59,171 nucleotides of DNA, from positions 1-59,171 of the forward strand of contig JAGARR010000044.1 of NCBI GenBank assembly GCA_017622135.1, given 5' to 3'. The stretch is from Spirochaetaceae bacterium (lineage in GTDB: Bacteria; Spirochaetota; Spirochaetia; Treponematales; Treponemataceae). The position numbers were made by a program, and so were the translations under genes. Of this stretch, positions 8,351 through 16,585 are shown one piece after another (positions within the stretch are counted from its first letter, which is position 1; each line of letters begins with the position of its first letter). Under the pieces are notes generated by a model that was not told the origin of the DNA, did no database searches, and saw only the letters and a program-made list of their open reading frames with translations.

Positions 8351-9652
8351 TTATAATGCTATTGTCATTTGTGCTGAAAGCCCCAGGGACAACTCTGTAT
8401 TGTTATTGACATTGAACGTCACGTCAAGCACCATATCTCTTGGCAGGATGATGCTGGTTCCCACCTTTCCGCTCCACAAAACATTTGTTGTCAGCGCCCG
8501 GCTGGCAGCCTTGTCTGTTGTTGTCGTGTTGCCGGTTGTCTTTTCCGTATGGTAGGTGGTTGAATAGAACTGCAAACTGGGGGTAACACCGCAGAACAAG
8601 ACCATGGGTAGCTTTCCCAAGGGAGCGTAAATTCCTGCCGCCGCCGCAATGGTGGCTCCAAAGGTTGCAGACTTATGGTCGCCTGCCAAAATGTCAAAGT
8701 ACACCATGGGCTTCATCTTGAGCTCAATGCCTCCTACGGAATGGCTCAGCAGGTTGGACATACCAATTTGGGTGGCAAATTTCAGTTTGCTATAACCGTT
8801 GGCTGTATCATCTTGCGTCGTGTAGGCTGGTTTTTCCAGCTCATCTATCTCCGCTATTTTGGAAAGCTCCATGTTTCCGATTGCAATCCAGAAGGCCGTC
8901 TCTGAGCCAAGGGGAGCGGGGAGCAGGTCCTGGATGGTGAGCTTGTCATAGAGCGTAAAGGCAACTGCGGTATCCTTGTCCTCTGAACCATTGCCTTGCT
9001 GGCCATCCGGTCCGGTTGGGTTGTTGCCAGCAATGGTGGTGGTCTGCGTGATGTGAACGATTGGACTGAAATAATTGTAGATTGAGGGCGTAAACTCCAA
9101 GCCAACAGGAATGCCCATGGTAAACTTTGCAGTATTCGTTGCAGTATTGACGGTGACTGTTTCTGTGCCGTTCTCAATTCTTGTGGATTCTATAGGTTGT
9201 GTGGTGTTTCCGTCAAAGAGAAACAACAGTCCGGCAGACAGGTTCAATGTGTCGGGAAGTCCAAGGGTAAATCGTACACCTCCGTCATATCGCTCAAAGG
9301 CAGGGTTTTTGTGTTGAACTTCTACATTACCTTCTGTGAAGTGTTCTTCCACCTTATGGTCTTCGGAGGTCAGCTTCAAGTAAGCGGCGGTGCTCCACCG
9401 GATTGCACTTGGGTGGTAATATCCCAAGAGTGCTCCGCTGTTGGAATTCCCTTCCAAGCCCATTGCATTGAACCCGCCGCCAACAATAACCTGCTTTGAG
9501 TCCACCGTGTTGAACATACTATTTGGCTTAATCACAAAGTCGTTTACATTGCGGAACAGGCCGTTTGTTGCCTCGTTCAAAAGAGAAGCCTGGCCTGTCG
9601 CCAGAGAAGATATCATTATGAGGGTCAATGCCCCTAGAAAAAATCGTTTCAT
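8351..9652 (-). CDS. Putative outer-membrane beta-barrel protein (copy 2)
   Basis: Start chosen at MKRFFLGAL (9652) because AAGGAG lies just upstream; a longer frame to 9685 lacks an RBS. A Sec signal peptide ends near ATGQA. The mature part of about 410 residues is rich in alternating hydrophobic/polar beta-strands with Asn/Thr/Gly turns, ending LSLGLSAQMTIAL. It is a clear paralog of the adjacent upstream gene: both share SLLNE-TNGLFRNVNDFVIKPN near the N-terminus and ASRALTT--WSGKVG near the C-terminus. The two genes are 32 bases apart and should be cotranscribed. Barrel topology is inferred; I do not recognise a named porin family. Confidence 0.7.
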   Translation of the reverse strand: MKRFFLGALTLIMISSLATGQASLLNEATNGLFRNVNDFVIKPNSMFNTVDSKQVIVGGGFNAMGLEGNSNSGALLGYYHPSAIRWSTAAYLKLTSEDHKVEEHFTEGNVEVQHKNPAFERYDGGVRFTLGLPDTLNLSAGLLFLFDGNTTQPIESTRIENGTETVTVNTATNTAKFTMGIPVGLEFTPSIYNYFSPIVHITQTTTIAGNNPTGPDGQQGNGSEDKDTAVAFTLYDKLTIQDLLPAPLGSETAFWIAIGNMELSKIAEIDELEKPAYTTQDDTANGYSKLKFATQIGMSNLLSHSVGGIELKMKPMVYFDILAGDHKSATFGATIAAAAGIYAPLGKLPMVLFCGVTPSLQFYSTTYHTEKTTGNTTTTDKAASRALTTNVLWSGKVGTSIILPRDMVLDVTFNVNNNTELSLGLSAQMTIAL

Positions 9653-9684
9653 GCAAAACTCCTTAGTTTTCCTATTTTTAAACA

Positions 9685-10977
9685 CTACAGTGATACGGCC
9701 ATCAAGGCGGAAAGTCCAATTGACTTGCCACTCTGATTTACATTCAAGGTGATGTCAAAGGCCATGTTCTGCGGCATCAGGACACTGATTCCCACTTTTC
9801 CTGACCAGAATGCGCTTGTCGTCAAGGCCCGGCTGGCTGATTTTGTTGTGCCAGTATCTGACTCGTCATATTTTGCTGTGTTGTAGAACTGCAGGCCAGG
9901 AGTTACACCAAAGAACAGGGCCAGCGGCAGGTCGCTCAAAGGTGCGTAGGCTCCGGCTGCTATGGCTACAGTGGCTCCAAAGGTAAAGGACTTGTGCACT
10001 CCAAAGAGGAAGTCAAAGTATGTCATGGGCTTTACCCGCAGCTGGATGGTTCCAACGGAAAAATCGATAAGGTTGGACATACCCAGCTGGGTGGCTACCT
10101 TCACCTCGTATCCGATGGACTCGAAATCCACTGAGTCATAGGCAGGTTTTTCAATTTCTTCCACACCTACGAGGGTTCCTGTTCCTGTTCCTTTGCCGAC
10201 ACCAACTCCCAACCAAAAAGCTGTTTCTTCTCCCAATGGTGCGGGGAATAAATCTTTCATGGTAAACTTGTCGTACAGGGCATATTCAACAAAGTTTGTG
10301 TTTTTTTCCGAACCAGCATCAGCATTGGTTGCGGTGTCGCCGCCAACAATCCTCTTGTCCTGCGAGATGAAAATGTATGGCTCAAAGAAATTGTGCATCG
10401 TAGGGGTGAACTGGATGCTTACAGGAATACCAAGTATGACATCCAATTCTTTTGTTTGCCCTTTAATTGTGGTTGTTGTTTTGTCTCCTACAGTTGTTGT
10501 TGTTTCTGCCCCGTTTTGGCTTTTTCCCTCAAAATGGGCCACAATACCGGCAGAGAGATTCATGACATCAGGAAAACCGATGGTAAACCGCAGCCCGCCT
10601 TGGTAGGTGTCAAAGGCGGGATTCTTGTACTCGATAGTACTTGTTGTGGTTCCATTAGTCTCTACTACTGTTTCTACATTATGATATGCGGATTTCATGT
10701 CCAAGGCGGCTGCAACACTCCAGGGCAGCTTGCCGGGATGGTAGTAGCCGATGAGGCCGCCGCCATTGGTGTCGCTCTTGAAGGTCAAGTCATTGAAACC
10801 GCCGCCAACAATCACTTGCTTTGTCTCCACGGTGTTGAACATCACGTTCGGCTTGATGACAAAGTCGTTCACATTGCGGAACAGGCCGTTGGTAGACTCA
10901 TTCAAAAGTGATACCTGGCTGACGGCTGTGGTGCAGGCTGTTATGAGCAGTATTGCTCCCGTCAAAATTCGCTTCAT
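9685..10977 (-). CDS. Putative outer-membrane beta-barrel protein (copy 1)
   Basis: 430 residues with a Sec signal peptide (MKRILTGAILLITACTTAVSQ) and a long beta-rich mature domain ending SIGLSALMAVSL. First gene of a tandem pair of diverged paralogs, probably surface barrels. AAGGAG (10984-10989) supports the ATG at 10977. Its leader holds a G10 tract at 11032-11041, downstream of a good promoter, so expression may vary with tract length. The family is not identified; a transport or adhesin role is open. Confidence 0.7.
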   Translation of the reverse strand: MKRILTGAILLITACTTAVSQVSLLNESTNGLFRNVNDFVIKPNVMFNTVETKQVIVGGGFNDLTFKSDTNGGGLIGYYHPGKLPWSVAAALDMKSAYHNVETVVETNGTTTSTIEYKNPAFDTYQGGLRFTIGFPDVMNLSAGIVAHFEGKSQNGAETTTTVGDKTTTTIKGQTKELDVILGIPVSIQFTPTMHNFFEPYIFISQDKRIVGGDTATNADAGSEKNTNFVEYALYDKFTMKDLFPAPLGEETAFWLGVGVGKGTGTGTLVGVEEIEKPAYDSVDFESIGYEVKVATQLGMSNLIDFSVGTIQLRVKPMTYFDFLFGVHKSFTFGATVAIAAGAYAPLSDLPLALFFGVTPGLQFYNTAKYDESDTGTTKSASRALTTSAFWSGKVGISVLMPQNMAFDITLNVNQSGKSIGLSALMAVSL

Positions 10978-11031
10978 TCAAGACTCCTTAAAAATGTTTG
11001 CCAGTTCAAAATTATTTTTAAAATAAAAATA

Positions 11032-11041
11032 CCCCCCCCCC
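11032..11041 (-). repeat. Poly-G(10) tract in the leader of the barrel gene
   Basis: Ten C on the plus strand, about 55 bases before the start codon on the coding strand and immediately followed by an A/T-only stretch. Tract position resembles the poly-G regions upstream of T. pallidum tpr genes. Confidence 0.85.
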
Positions 11042-11068
11042 TCATATTGCGAGGAGAAGGGCAGTAGA

Positions 11069-11140
11069 GGTATGAAAAAGGTGATTTTTTCTCATACCAA
11101 AAAGTCAGGGAATACTAGCAAATTGTTACAAAAATATCAA
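11069..11140 (-). promoter_or_regulatory. Promoter and leader hairpin of the barrel gene pair
   Basis: On the minus strand TTGATA (11140-11135) is spaced 17 bases from TAGTAT (11117-11112), a strong sigma-70-like promoter. The leader then contains an approximately 11-bp stem hairpin (11069-11098, GGTATGAGAAA/TTTTTCATACC, one wobble) before the G10 tract. Promoter assignment is by consensus match. Confidence 0.6.
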
Positions 11141-11210
11141 TATCTTGATTTATAACGAAATAGCTGTCAGAGTTGTGTTGTTTCTTACAATGTGCAAAGA
11201 AAAGAACTTC

Positions 11211-11291
11211 CTAATAACCCTTGAACACCACCCACCCGCCGTGGTAGGCGGCCAGCACCTTGCCCGTGAGGGTGGCTCCCTCCAGCGGGTG
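11211..11291 (-). pseudogene. C-terminal remnant of a dihydroorotase-like gene
   Basis: A 26-codon open stretch reading HPLEGATLTGKVLAAYHGGW VVFKGY then TAG matches the usual end of dihydroorotase/allantoinase proteins (P..G..L.GKV.AT..GG.VV). No upstream body exists: it is preceded by an A/T-rich hairpin (about 11299-11318). Recognised from family memory only. Confidence 0.35.
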
Positions 11292-11342
11292 TCTTTTTTG
11301 AGAAAATTTTTTCTCAACGTGATACTTCTGGTACGGCAGAAA

Positions 11343-11374
11343 TTGCAGAAGGAATGGTTTGATTCCTTCTGCAA
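11343..11374 (-). terminator. 13-bp-stem hairpin after a CAP lipoprotein gene
   Basis: TTGCAGAAGGAAT pairs perfectly with 11362-11374 around a 6-base loop, 40 bases past the stop at 11416. No strong T-run; probable transcript end. Confidence 0.55.
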
Positions 11375-11415
11375 ATTTCTTCAAGCAGTCATCTTGTCTT
11401 CAGTGTAGCATCGGC

Positions 11416-12637
11416 TCATTTTGTGGCATCAAAAAATTCTGTTGTGTAGGAGATTGTCTCACCCTTTGGCGTCGTCAGCTCAATCTTGTAGATGTCGCCG
11501 TCGTTGTAGCGGTGAGTGGGGTCATTGATAAAGAAGACATAGCTCATGTAGGGTTCCGGTTTGTATCCGCCATTACTGGAGTCGGGGAATACAATGTCGG
11601 AAGTCCCGATGTACATATTGGGTGCAGATGTGTCGTAGGTCCAGGTCTTTTCTCCATCGGGGGCATTCACGTGAGTGATCACAACCTTTGCTTGGTTTGG
11701 TTGGCTGATAATAAAGCGATAAGTCTCCCGGTTTAGCGTGACAGACCAGCGGGGGAGCAGGCTCGGGTAGCGGTCAAAGACCCCCGCCTTTAGGGGAAAG
11801 TAGCCGGGGGCAGGCCAGGCTACAAAGTCCCAGGAACCCATGTCAGGATGCTTTGCATTTTCAAGATTGCTGTAGTTGGCAAGGGTTGCGTTTATACCGC
11901 CCGTAGGGTTTGCCGGGGCAATGCCAAATCCAAGGCTGGTAAGGCGATGGTCCAAAAATTTCATTCGATGACCCACCTTTGCATTTGCGTGGATGTTGTC
12001 GCCCGTTCCCCCGTGGTCATCTATAAAAGTTCCTATTGTGTCCACCAGGCTGCTATTGGTGGCAAGATTGCATTTTGTTGTTGCGGCTATACCTGCACTG
12101 TACAGGTCGTTGTCCATTCCTTCTGGCTTAGGCTGTTTGCCGTGGCCGGAAACACCCGTAATAGCCATGAGTGCAGCACCTTTCTGTGCAGCAGTGGTCA
12201 GATTTTCGTCCAAGGTGACAGGATGGAGACCTGCAATTCTTCGGAATACATTGGCACGCTCAAGAGCAAGCCGCAGTGCATTGGGGTCTGCTTTGCCAAT
12301 GGAATAGGGTGCGGTATAGCTGACTGGCTCCACCATGAGCTTACTCACATCGTCGTCAATCAAGGAAGGAGCTGTCTTTGCCAGTCGTTCCTTGATTGCA
12401 TCTTTGCTAAGGAAAGGCAGGGCTTTGTCTCCGCTCTTATTTGTTGTGAATGAAAGCTGTGGTTCCGTTCCATCGTTATAGATGAAGTCTTCATCTGTAA
12501 AGGTTATAGGGGGGGGTATTCGACTTTTCTCCATTTGTGTTGGCAGCATTATCGCATGCCATCATGATTGCTGCTGCTCCTAGTACAATGCTTACAGCAA
12601 TGTTGACAAGAATTCTTTTCCTGACGCTCTTTTTCAT
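11416..12637 (-). CDS. CAP-domain lipoprotein, frameshifted at a C8 tract (phase-OFF configuration)
   Basis: The ATG at 12637-12635, behind AAGGAG, opens a lipoprotein signal peptide ending IMMAC. About 12 codons after the Cys, a run of eight C on the coding strand (plus-strand G, 12509-12516) puts the frame into an early TGA. The body continues in another frame (open from 12549 to 11416); seven or ten C would restore one protein of about 405 residues. The body carries the same helical linker (LPFLSKDAIKERL) and CAP-like features (LALERANVFRRIAGLHP, and KVGHRMKFLDHRLTSLGFG) as its two paralogs. This is the second of three paralogs to be off-frame at a homopolymer in the same position, which argues against chance error. 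Confidence 0.75.
12509..12516 (-). repeat. Poly-C(8) tract inside a lipoprotein gene
   Basis: Eight G on the plus strand, just after the lipoprotein signal peptide. Length change of one base would restore the full reading frame. Confidence 0.8.
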
Positions 12638-12904
12638 GCAAGTCTCCTTCTATAAAGTTTGCAGATAATACATGTACAGTGGCGGGAAGTTCCCTGCCAT
12701 GCCTGTCATTTTGTTGCATTTTTTATCAAATTGAAAAAAAATAGTCAATAGGATTTTCCATTTTTTAGATGCAGGTTTTATCCTTGTATGATAGAGGATT
12801 AAGTCCGCTGCTGCGTGGACGGCGGGCAGTTGGCGACGGGCAGTTGGCGACGGCCCTTTTTTTCGCTATACTGGAGCCGCAAAGACGCAAGGAGTTTGTT
12901 TTTT

Positions 12905-13282
12905 ATGGAACGATATAGCACTGTGTGTGAGGAGGGAATCGACCTCCTGATGGACATTTTCTACGCCAAGATTCGTGCAGACAAAAACGGCGTGGGAGAC
13001 ATCTTTAACAATAAGATTGGCACCAGCGACGAAAAATGGGAGGTGCACAAGAAGAAGATTGGCGAGTTCTGGCGGGGAATGCTGCTGGGAACAGGCAGCT
13101 TTCAGGGAAACCCCATGAAGGCCCACATGGAGCTGCCAAGATTTCCCAAGGAATACTTTGACATCTGGCTGGGCCTCTTTGAGGAGAGCCTGAACCAGGT
13201 CTTTGACCCGGAGCCTGCAAATGCTGTCTTGCAGCGGGCACGGGCCATTGCCATGGGCTTCCAGTCAGTCTTGTACAGCTAG
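12905..13282 (+). CDS. Group III truncated hemoglobin
   Basis: A 125-residue protein matching trHb group III: FYAKIRAD near the B helix (Tyr20), the signature FWRGMLLGTGSFQGNPMKAH with proximal His74, and LPRFPKEYFDIWLGLF. The haem protein could bind O2, NO or act in nitrosative stress; the role in this organism is not shown. I use the ATG at 12905 (AAGGAG at 12889-12894); the longer frame from 12815 reads through the promoter region, including TATACT at 12867-12872. A 14-bp unit (GGGCAGTTGGCGAC) is repeated in tandem just upstream. A terminator follows at 13291. Confidence 0.88.
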   Translation: MERYSTVCEEGIDLLMDIFYAKIRADKNGVGDIFNNKIGTSDEKWEVHKKKIGEFWRGMLLGTGSFQGNPMKAHMELPRFPKEYFDIWLGLFEESLNQVFDPEPANAVLQRARAIAMGFQSVLYS

Positions 13283-13290
13283 TTTGTTGA

Positions 13291-13341
13291 GGGAGCCACT
13301 GCGGCGCCTGTGTCGGCGGTAGGCTCCCTTTTACATTTTTC
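13291..13341 (+). terminator. Terminator after the truncated hemoglobin gene
   Basis: GGGAGCC (13291-13297) pairs with GGCTCCC (13322-13328), then TTTTACATTTTT. The following spacer to 13459 contains an imperfect tandem repeat around CATTTTTCTTGA(C/T)GA and no gene. Confidence 0.7.
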
Positions 13342-13445
13342 TTGACGAGTTTTTAGCTGTTCCTGACATTTTTCTTGATGACTTTATTGGTTTTGTCCAA
13401 CCACCAGAAGCTTTTTGACCAGTAGCGAGGAAGCTTTTTTTTCGT

Positions 13446-13462
13446 TATACTGAAGGTTCATG
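13446..13462 (+). promoter_or_regulatory. TATACT -10 element, nearly leaderless start of rsmE
   Basis: TATACT at 13446-13451 ends 8 bases before the ATG at 13460, so transcription would begin at or next to the start codon. The same arrangement is seen at pyrF. Confidence 0.45.
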
Positions 13463-14266
13463 AACATAGTCTTATTTCATTCACATGAAATTAACTCGCC
13501 CCTACCTCTTGCCGACCAGAGGGTGCAGCATTTGCAAAGGATTTTACGCAAGGAGGTGGGAGATACTTTTGAAGCAGGAATTATAAATGGTCCTTCCGGA
13601 GTGGCCCAAATTACAGCTTGGAATGAGGAAGGACTTTCCTTCGAGTTTACTCCCACAGGAAATGGAAAACCCCTGTATCCTCTGACTATGATTATCGGTT
13701 TTCCTCGCCCCATTCAGTTAAAACGACTTTTACGAGATATTGCTAGTCTGGGAGTAAGTCAGGTTCATTTATGTGGCACTGAATTGGGAGAAAAATCCTA
13801 TCTAAAAGCTAGTTTATCCCAGCCGGAGGAGCTGGCCGCCATGCTCAAGGACGGTTCCATCCAGGCAAAAAGTACCCACGTGCCACAGGTCTTCGTGCAT
13901 CGTGATGTAGCCGCCTGCTTGGAAGCAGCTGCCGCCACCAACAGCGTCAAGGTTGCGGGCAACACCAGTATTAGAGTTGCGGGCAACACCAGTATTAAGG
14001 TTGCCCTAGACAATGTGGAGCCTACCGTTTCACTGAACAAATTTTTAATGCAGCAAGAAGCTGAATTAAAAAGGGCTGGCGCTTCCTTGCAAGAGGTTGG
14101 CGTGGTGGCGGCCATCGGCAGCGAGCGGGGCTGGACGGCGGCGGAGCGGAGGCTGTTCTGCGAGGCTGGCTTTACCCTCTGCAGCATGGGACAGCGGGTG
14201 CTGCGGACAGAGACTGCCGCCACCACCGCCACGGCAATCATTCTTTCACAGATGGAGATACTATGA
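13460..14266 (+). CDS. rsmE: 16S rRNA (uracil(1498)-N3)-methyltransferase RsmE
   Basis: The C-terminal SAM-knot signature is clear: GSERGWTAAERRLF followed by GFTLCSMGQRVLRTETAA. The enzyme methylates U1498 of 16S rRNA. The 268-residue length is slightly above typical because of an internal tandem repeat: VKVAGNTSI / RVAGNTSI (DNA period 24 bp, about 13950-14005) in the linker near residues 165-182. The first ~350 bases are more AT-rich than the rest, suggesting a recombination boundary near 13,800. It overlaps the next gene by 4 bp (ATGA), so the two are translationally coupled. Confidence 0.92.
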   Translation: MNIVLFHSHEINSPLPLADQRVQHLQRILRKEVGDTFEAGIINGPSGVAQITAWNEEGLSFEFTPTGNGKPLYPLTMIIGFPRPIQLKRLLRDIASLGVSQVHLCGTELGEKSYLKASLSQPEELAAMLKDGSIQAKSTHVPQVFVHRDVAACLEAAAATNSVKVAGNTSIRVAGNTSIKVALDNVEPTVSLNKFLMQQEAELKRAGASLQEVGVVAAIGSERGWTAAERRLFCEAGFTLCSMGQRVLRTETAATTATAIILSQMEIL

Positions 14267-15066
14267 ACCAGGACCAGATTAAGGCCATGCTTTTGGACAT
14301 TGAGGAAAGCCAGCTGGAGTTTTCCGTCATCCTCACCGGCAAGGAGAGCAAGCGGGTAAACGGCCTGTACAAGCCGGACACCTGCGAAATCCTCCTGCAC
14401 AACAGGAATTTCACCTCGGACAACCAGCTGATTTACACCGCCATCCACGAGTACGCCCACCACCTTTTGAACGAGGAGAAGCTGGAGCATTCCCTGGGGG
14501 CCAAGCCTGGCTCCTACCAGCGGGTGCACACCAACCAGTTTTGGGCCCGCTTCCACGGCCTGCTGGAGGTGGCGGAGCAGAAGGGCTACTACGTCATCGG
14601 CTTGGAGAATTCCCCGGAGCTGGCGGAGCTGACCGAGGACATCCGCAAGAACTACCTGGAGGCCAACGGGCGGCTCATGCAGGAATTCGGGCAGCTTTTG
14701 GCCAAGGCCCACAAGCTCTGCCAGGAGGCGGGCATCCGCTACGAGGACTACATCGACCGGGTGCTGCGGCTTCCCCGCACCGCTGCCATGTCAATCACCA
14801 GGGTGGCCGCCGCCAAGGTAAATCCCGCCCTAGGCTTTGACAACATGAAGCTGGTGGCCTCCATGCCCCAGGCCAAGCGGCAGGAGGCGGAGGACCAGCT
14901 TTTGGGCGGTCATAGCCCCGATTCGGTTCGCTCCATGATGAAGCGGAAGTCGGAGGAGGTGGACCAGAAGACAAAGCTGGAGCAGGAAAAGCGGCGGCTG
15001 GAAAAGACCATCCAGCAGCTGACCTCCCGCCTTGAGCTGGTGGAGGAAAGCCTTGCCAGCCTGTAG
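14263..15066 (+). CDS. HExxH-type metallopeptidase-like protein with coiled-coil C-terminus
   Basis: The 267-residue cytosolic protein has AIHEYAHHLL (HExxH, residues about 66-70), a zincin-like motif preceded by a beta-strand, as in ImmA/IrrE or SprT-like folds. A long helical middle (about 100-165) follows. Then comes a segment around ALGFDNMKLVASMPQAKRQEAEDQLLGG (read in parts) resembling a ParB-type helix-turn-helix, and a C-terminal coiled coil (225-265). I do not recognise a named family. It is translationally coupled to rsmE (4-bp overlap). Protease activity is inferred only from the motif. Confidence 0.6.
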   Translation: MNQDQIKAMLLDIEESQLEFSVILTGKESKRVNGLYKPDTCEILLHNRNFTSDNQLIYTAIHEYAHHLLNEEKLEHSLGAKPGSYQRVHTNQFWARFHGLLEVAEQKGYYVIGLENSPELAELTEDIRKNYLEANGRLMQEFGQLLAKAHKLCQEAGIRYEDYIDRVLRLPRTAAMSITRVAAAKVNPALGFDNMKLVASMPQAKRQEAEDQLLGGHSPDSVRSMMKRKSEEVDQKTKLEQEKRRLEKTIQQLTSRLELVEESLASL

Positions 15067-15099
15067 CAGGCGGGCAGATTGGCAAAGGAGGGAAACGTT

Positions 15100-16209
15100 A
15101 TGAAAAACAACTTGCTGAAAACCAGCTTGTTTGCTGTAGCCCTGTGGGTGACGGGCGGTTTTGATGGCGGGCTCTTTGCCTCGGACTTTCCTTCCATGCC
15201 CTCCATCGACTCGCCGTCCATGCCCAGCTTGTCTAACCCCTCCTCCCGCCCGCCGGCTCCCTGGCGGGGAAGCGTCCCCTACCTCCCCAGTCAGGCGAGT
15301 CCCGCCCAGCAGCAGCCCGCCGACAAGTCCGACTCCACGGACACCAAGGACACTGCCGCCGGCCTAGCCCTCACCGCCCAGAGCATTTCCGGCCTTGGGG
15401 GACTTGAGGCCCTGGAATCCCTCGGCGGCTTGGGCGGTCTTGGGGGACTTTCCGGCTTGGGCGGACTGAATGGGCTGGATGCACTGAAAAGCCTAGAGGC
15501 CCTGAAGGGCGTGGAGGACGAGGATGACTTGAAGGAGTACCTTTCCGCCCTGTCTGGCTCCAGCGGGCTGGACACCAAGGCCTTGGAGGAGGCCCTGGAA
15601 GCGCTGCGGGATTCTGCCGACTCTGCCGATTTCACCGGCAGGGGGACTACATCCACCGAGGACAGGGGAACCGCTTCGGGCGGCCAGGGGGAAAATCAGG
15701 CTGAACCGGAGGCCACCGCCGCCACCCTTCAGCAGATTCTCCACCAGCTGGAAATCCTTGCCGCACAGAGGGATGTAGCCCAGCAGGAGTCCAGCCAGGC
15801 TGCCACCCAGGAGCCGGTAAAAACAGAAAACCTCTCCCCCTCCCGCATCCTTCGGTTCAGGGCAAACGCCACGGACCTGCTTCCCACCTGCACCACCGTG
15901 TATTTTTCCCAGCCAGACCCGGCGGGAGCCTTCCTGCTCACCGGCGACCGCCTGGTAAAGGCCGGCGGCAAGGAGCGCAACGAAACCTTCTACTTCCTGT
16001 TCACCCCTACCTTGGATGAGTCGGGTAGCCTGGTCTACACAGTGGAAGCTCAGCTGATGCAGGACTGGACCTCCGAACGCTCAGAGCTCTACCCCCTCAC
16101 CGCAAGCCTTCCCCTGAGCGCCACCCGCACCGGCAACCTGGTTGCCCTCCGCCACACCTCGGCGGACTGGACCCTAGACCTGCTGTTGGACCTGCGGGAA
16201 GGGGAATAA
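15100..16209 (+). CDS. Secreted Gly/Leu-repeat protein, function unknown
   Basis: Start taken at MKNNLLKTSLF (15100) behind AAGGAGG. A Sec signal peptide ends about LFAS. After a Pro/Ser-rich stretch there is a low-complexity array of GLGG/GLEAL units (about residues 95-140), an acidic helix, a Gln-rich segment, and a C-terminal beta-rich domain of about 125 residues. The composition suggests a periplasmic or surface protein; no family is recognised. It follows the metallopeptidase-like gene by 33 bases and may be in the same operon. Confidence 0.65.
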   Translation: MKNNLLKTSLFAVALWVTGGFDGGLFASDFPSMPSIDSPSMPSLSNPSSRPPAPWRGSVPYLPSQASPAQQQPADKSDSTDTKDTAAGLALTAQSISGLGGLEALESLGGLGGLGGLSGLGGLNGLDALKSLEALKGVEDEDDLKEYLSALSGSSGLDTKALEEALEALRDSADSADFTGRGTTSTEDRGTASGGQGENQAEPEATAATLQQILHQLEILAAQRDVAQQESSQAATQEPVKTENLSPSRILRFRANATDLLPTCTTVYFSQPDPAGAFLLTGDRLVKAGGKERNETFYFLFTPTLDESGSLVYTVEAQLMQDWTSERSELYPLTASLPLSATRTGNLVALRHTSADWTLDLLLDLREGE

Positions 16210-16212
16210 AAC

Positions 16213-16241
16213 TTGTTTTATGTAGTTGAATGTCTTATACT
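16213..16241 (+). promoter_or_regulatory. Promoter of the relB-PIN module
   Basis: TTGTTT (16213-16218), 17-base spacer, TATACT (16236-16241), 44 bases before the antitoxin start. Confidence 0.55.
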
Positions 16242-16284
16242 ATTCATATAAATGTATTATTTTGTATTTGTATGAGAGGTGGAT

Positions 16285-16581
16285 ATGGGAGAACAGGTTC
16301 TGGTTCAGTTTAGGACTGATAAATTATTGAAGCAAGAAGTGACAGAAATTTATGAAGCCCTCGGAATGGATTTGCCTACAGCTTTCAGGATGTTTATGAA
16401 AAGAAGCGTTATGGCCAAAGGCTTGCCCTTTGAGGCCCGATTGCCGGAATATTCTGTAACAAGAAGCCAGGCACGAACAGCCTTTCAGGAGCTTCGGCAG
16501 CAAGCACAAGATGTTCCACAGATGGGCCTTGACGAAATCAATGCCGAAATCACGGCCGCTAGAATGCAGCCGGAAGAGTGA
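16285..16581 (+). CDS. RelB/DinJ-family antitoxin
   Basis: About 98 residues, with the family pattern VQFRTDKLLKQEV-EIYEALGMDLPTAFRMFMKRSV, the ribbon-helix-helix DNA-binding part of RelB/DinJ antitoxins. GAGAGG lies before the ATG at 16285; a GTG two codons upstream is possible. The partner PIN-domain toxin starts 4 bases after the stop, so the two form an operon. RelB paired with a PIN protein is less usual than with RelE/YafQ. Confidence 0.8.
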   Translation: MGEQVLVQFRTDKLLKQEVTEIYEALGMDLPTAFRMFMKRSVMAKGLPFEARLPEYSVTRSQARTAFQELRQQAQDVPQMGLDEINAEITAARMQPEE

Positions 16582-16585
16582 GTGC

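Noticed and set aside
12815..12904. N-terminal extension of the truncated hemoglobin
   Set aside because: It covers the TATACT promoter element and the RBS; the globin fold starts at 12905.
15400..15530. Gly/Leu repeat array as a possible CRISPR or minisatellite
   Set aside because: The repetition is at protein level and irregular in DNA; there are no spacers.
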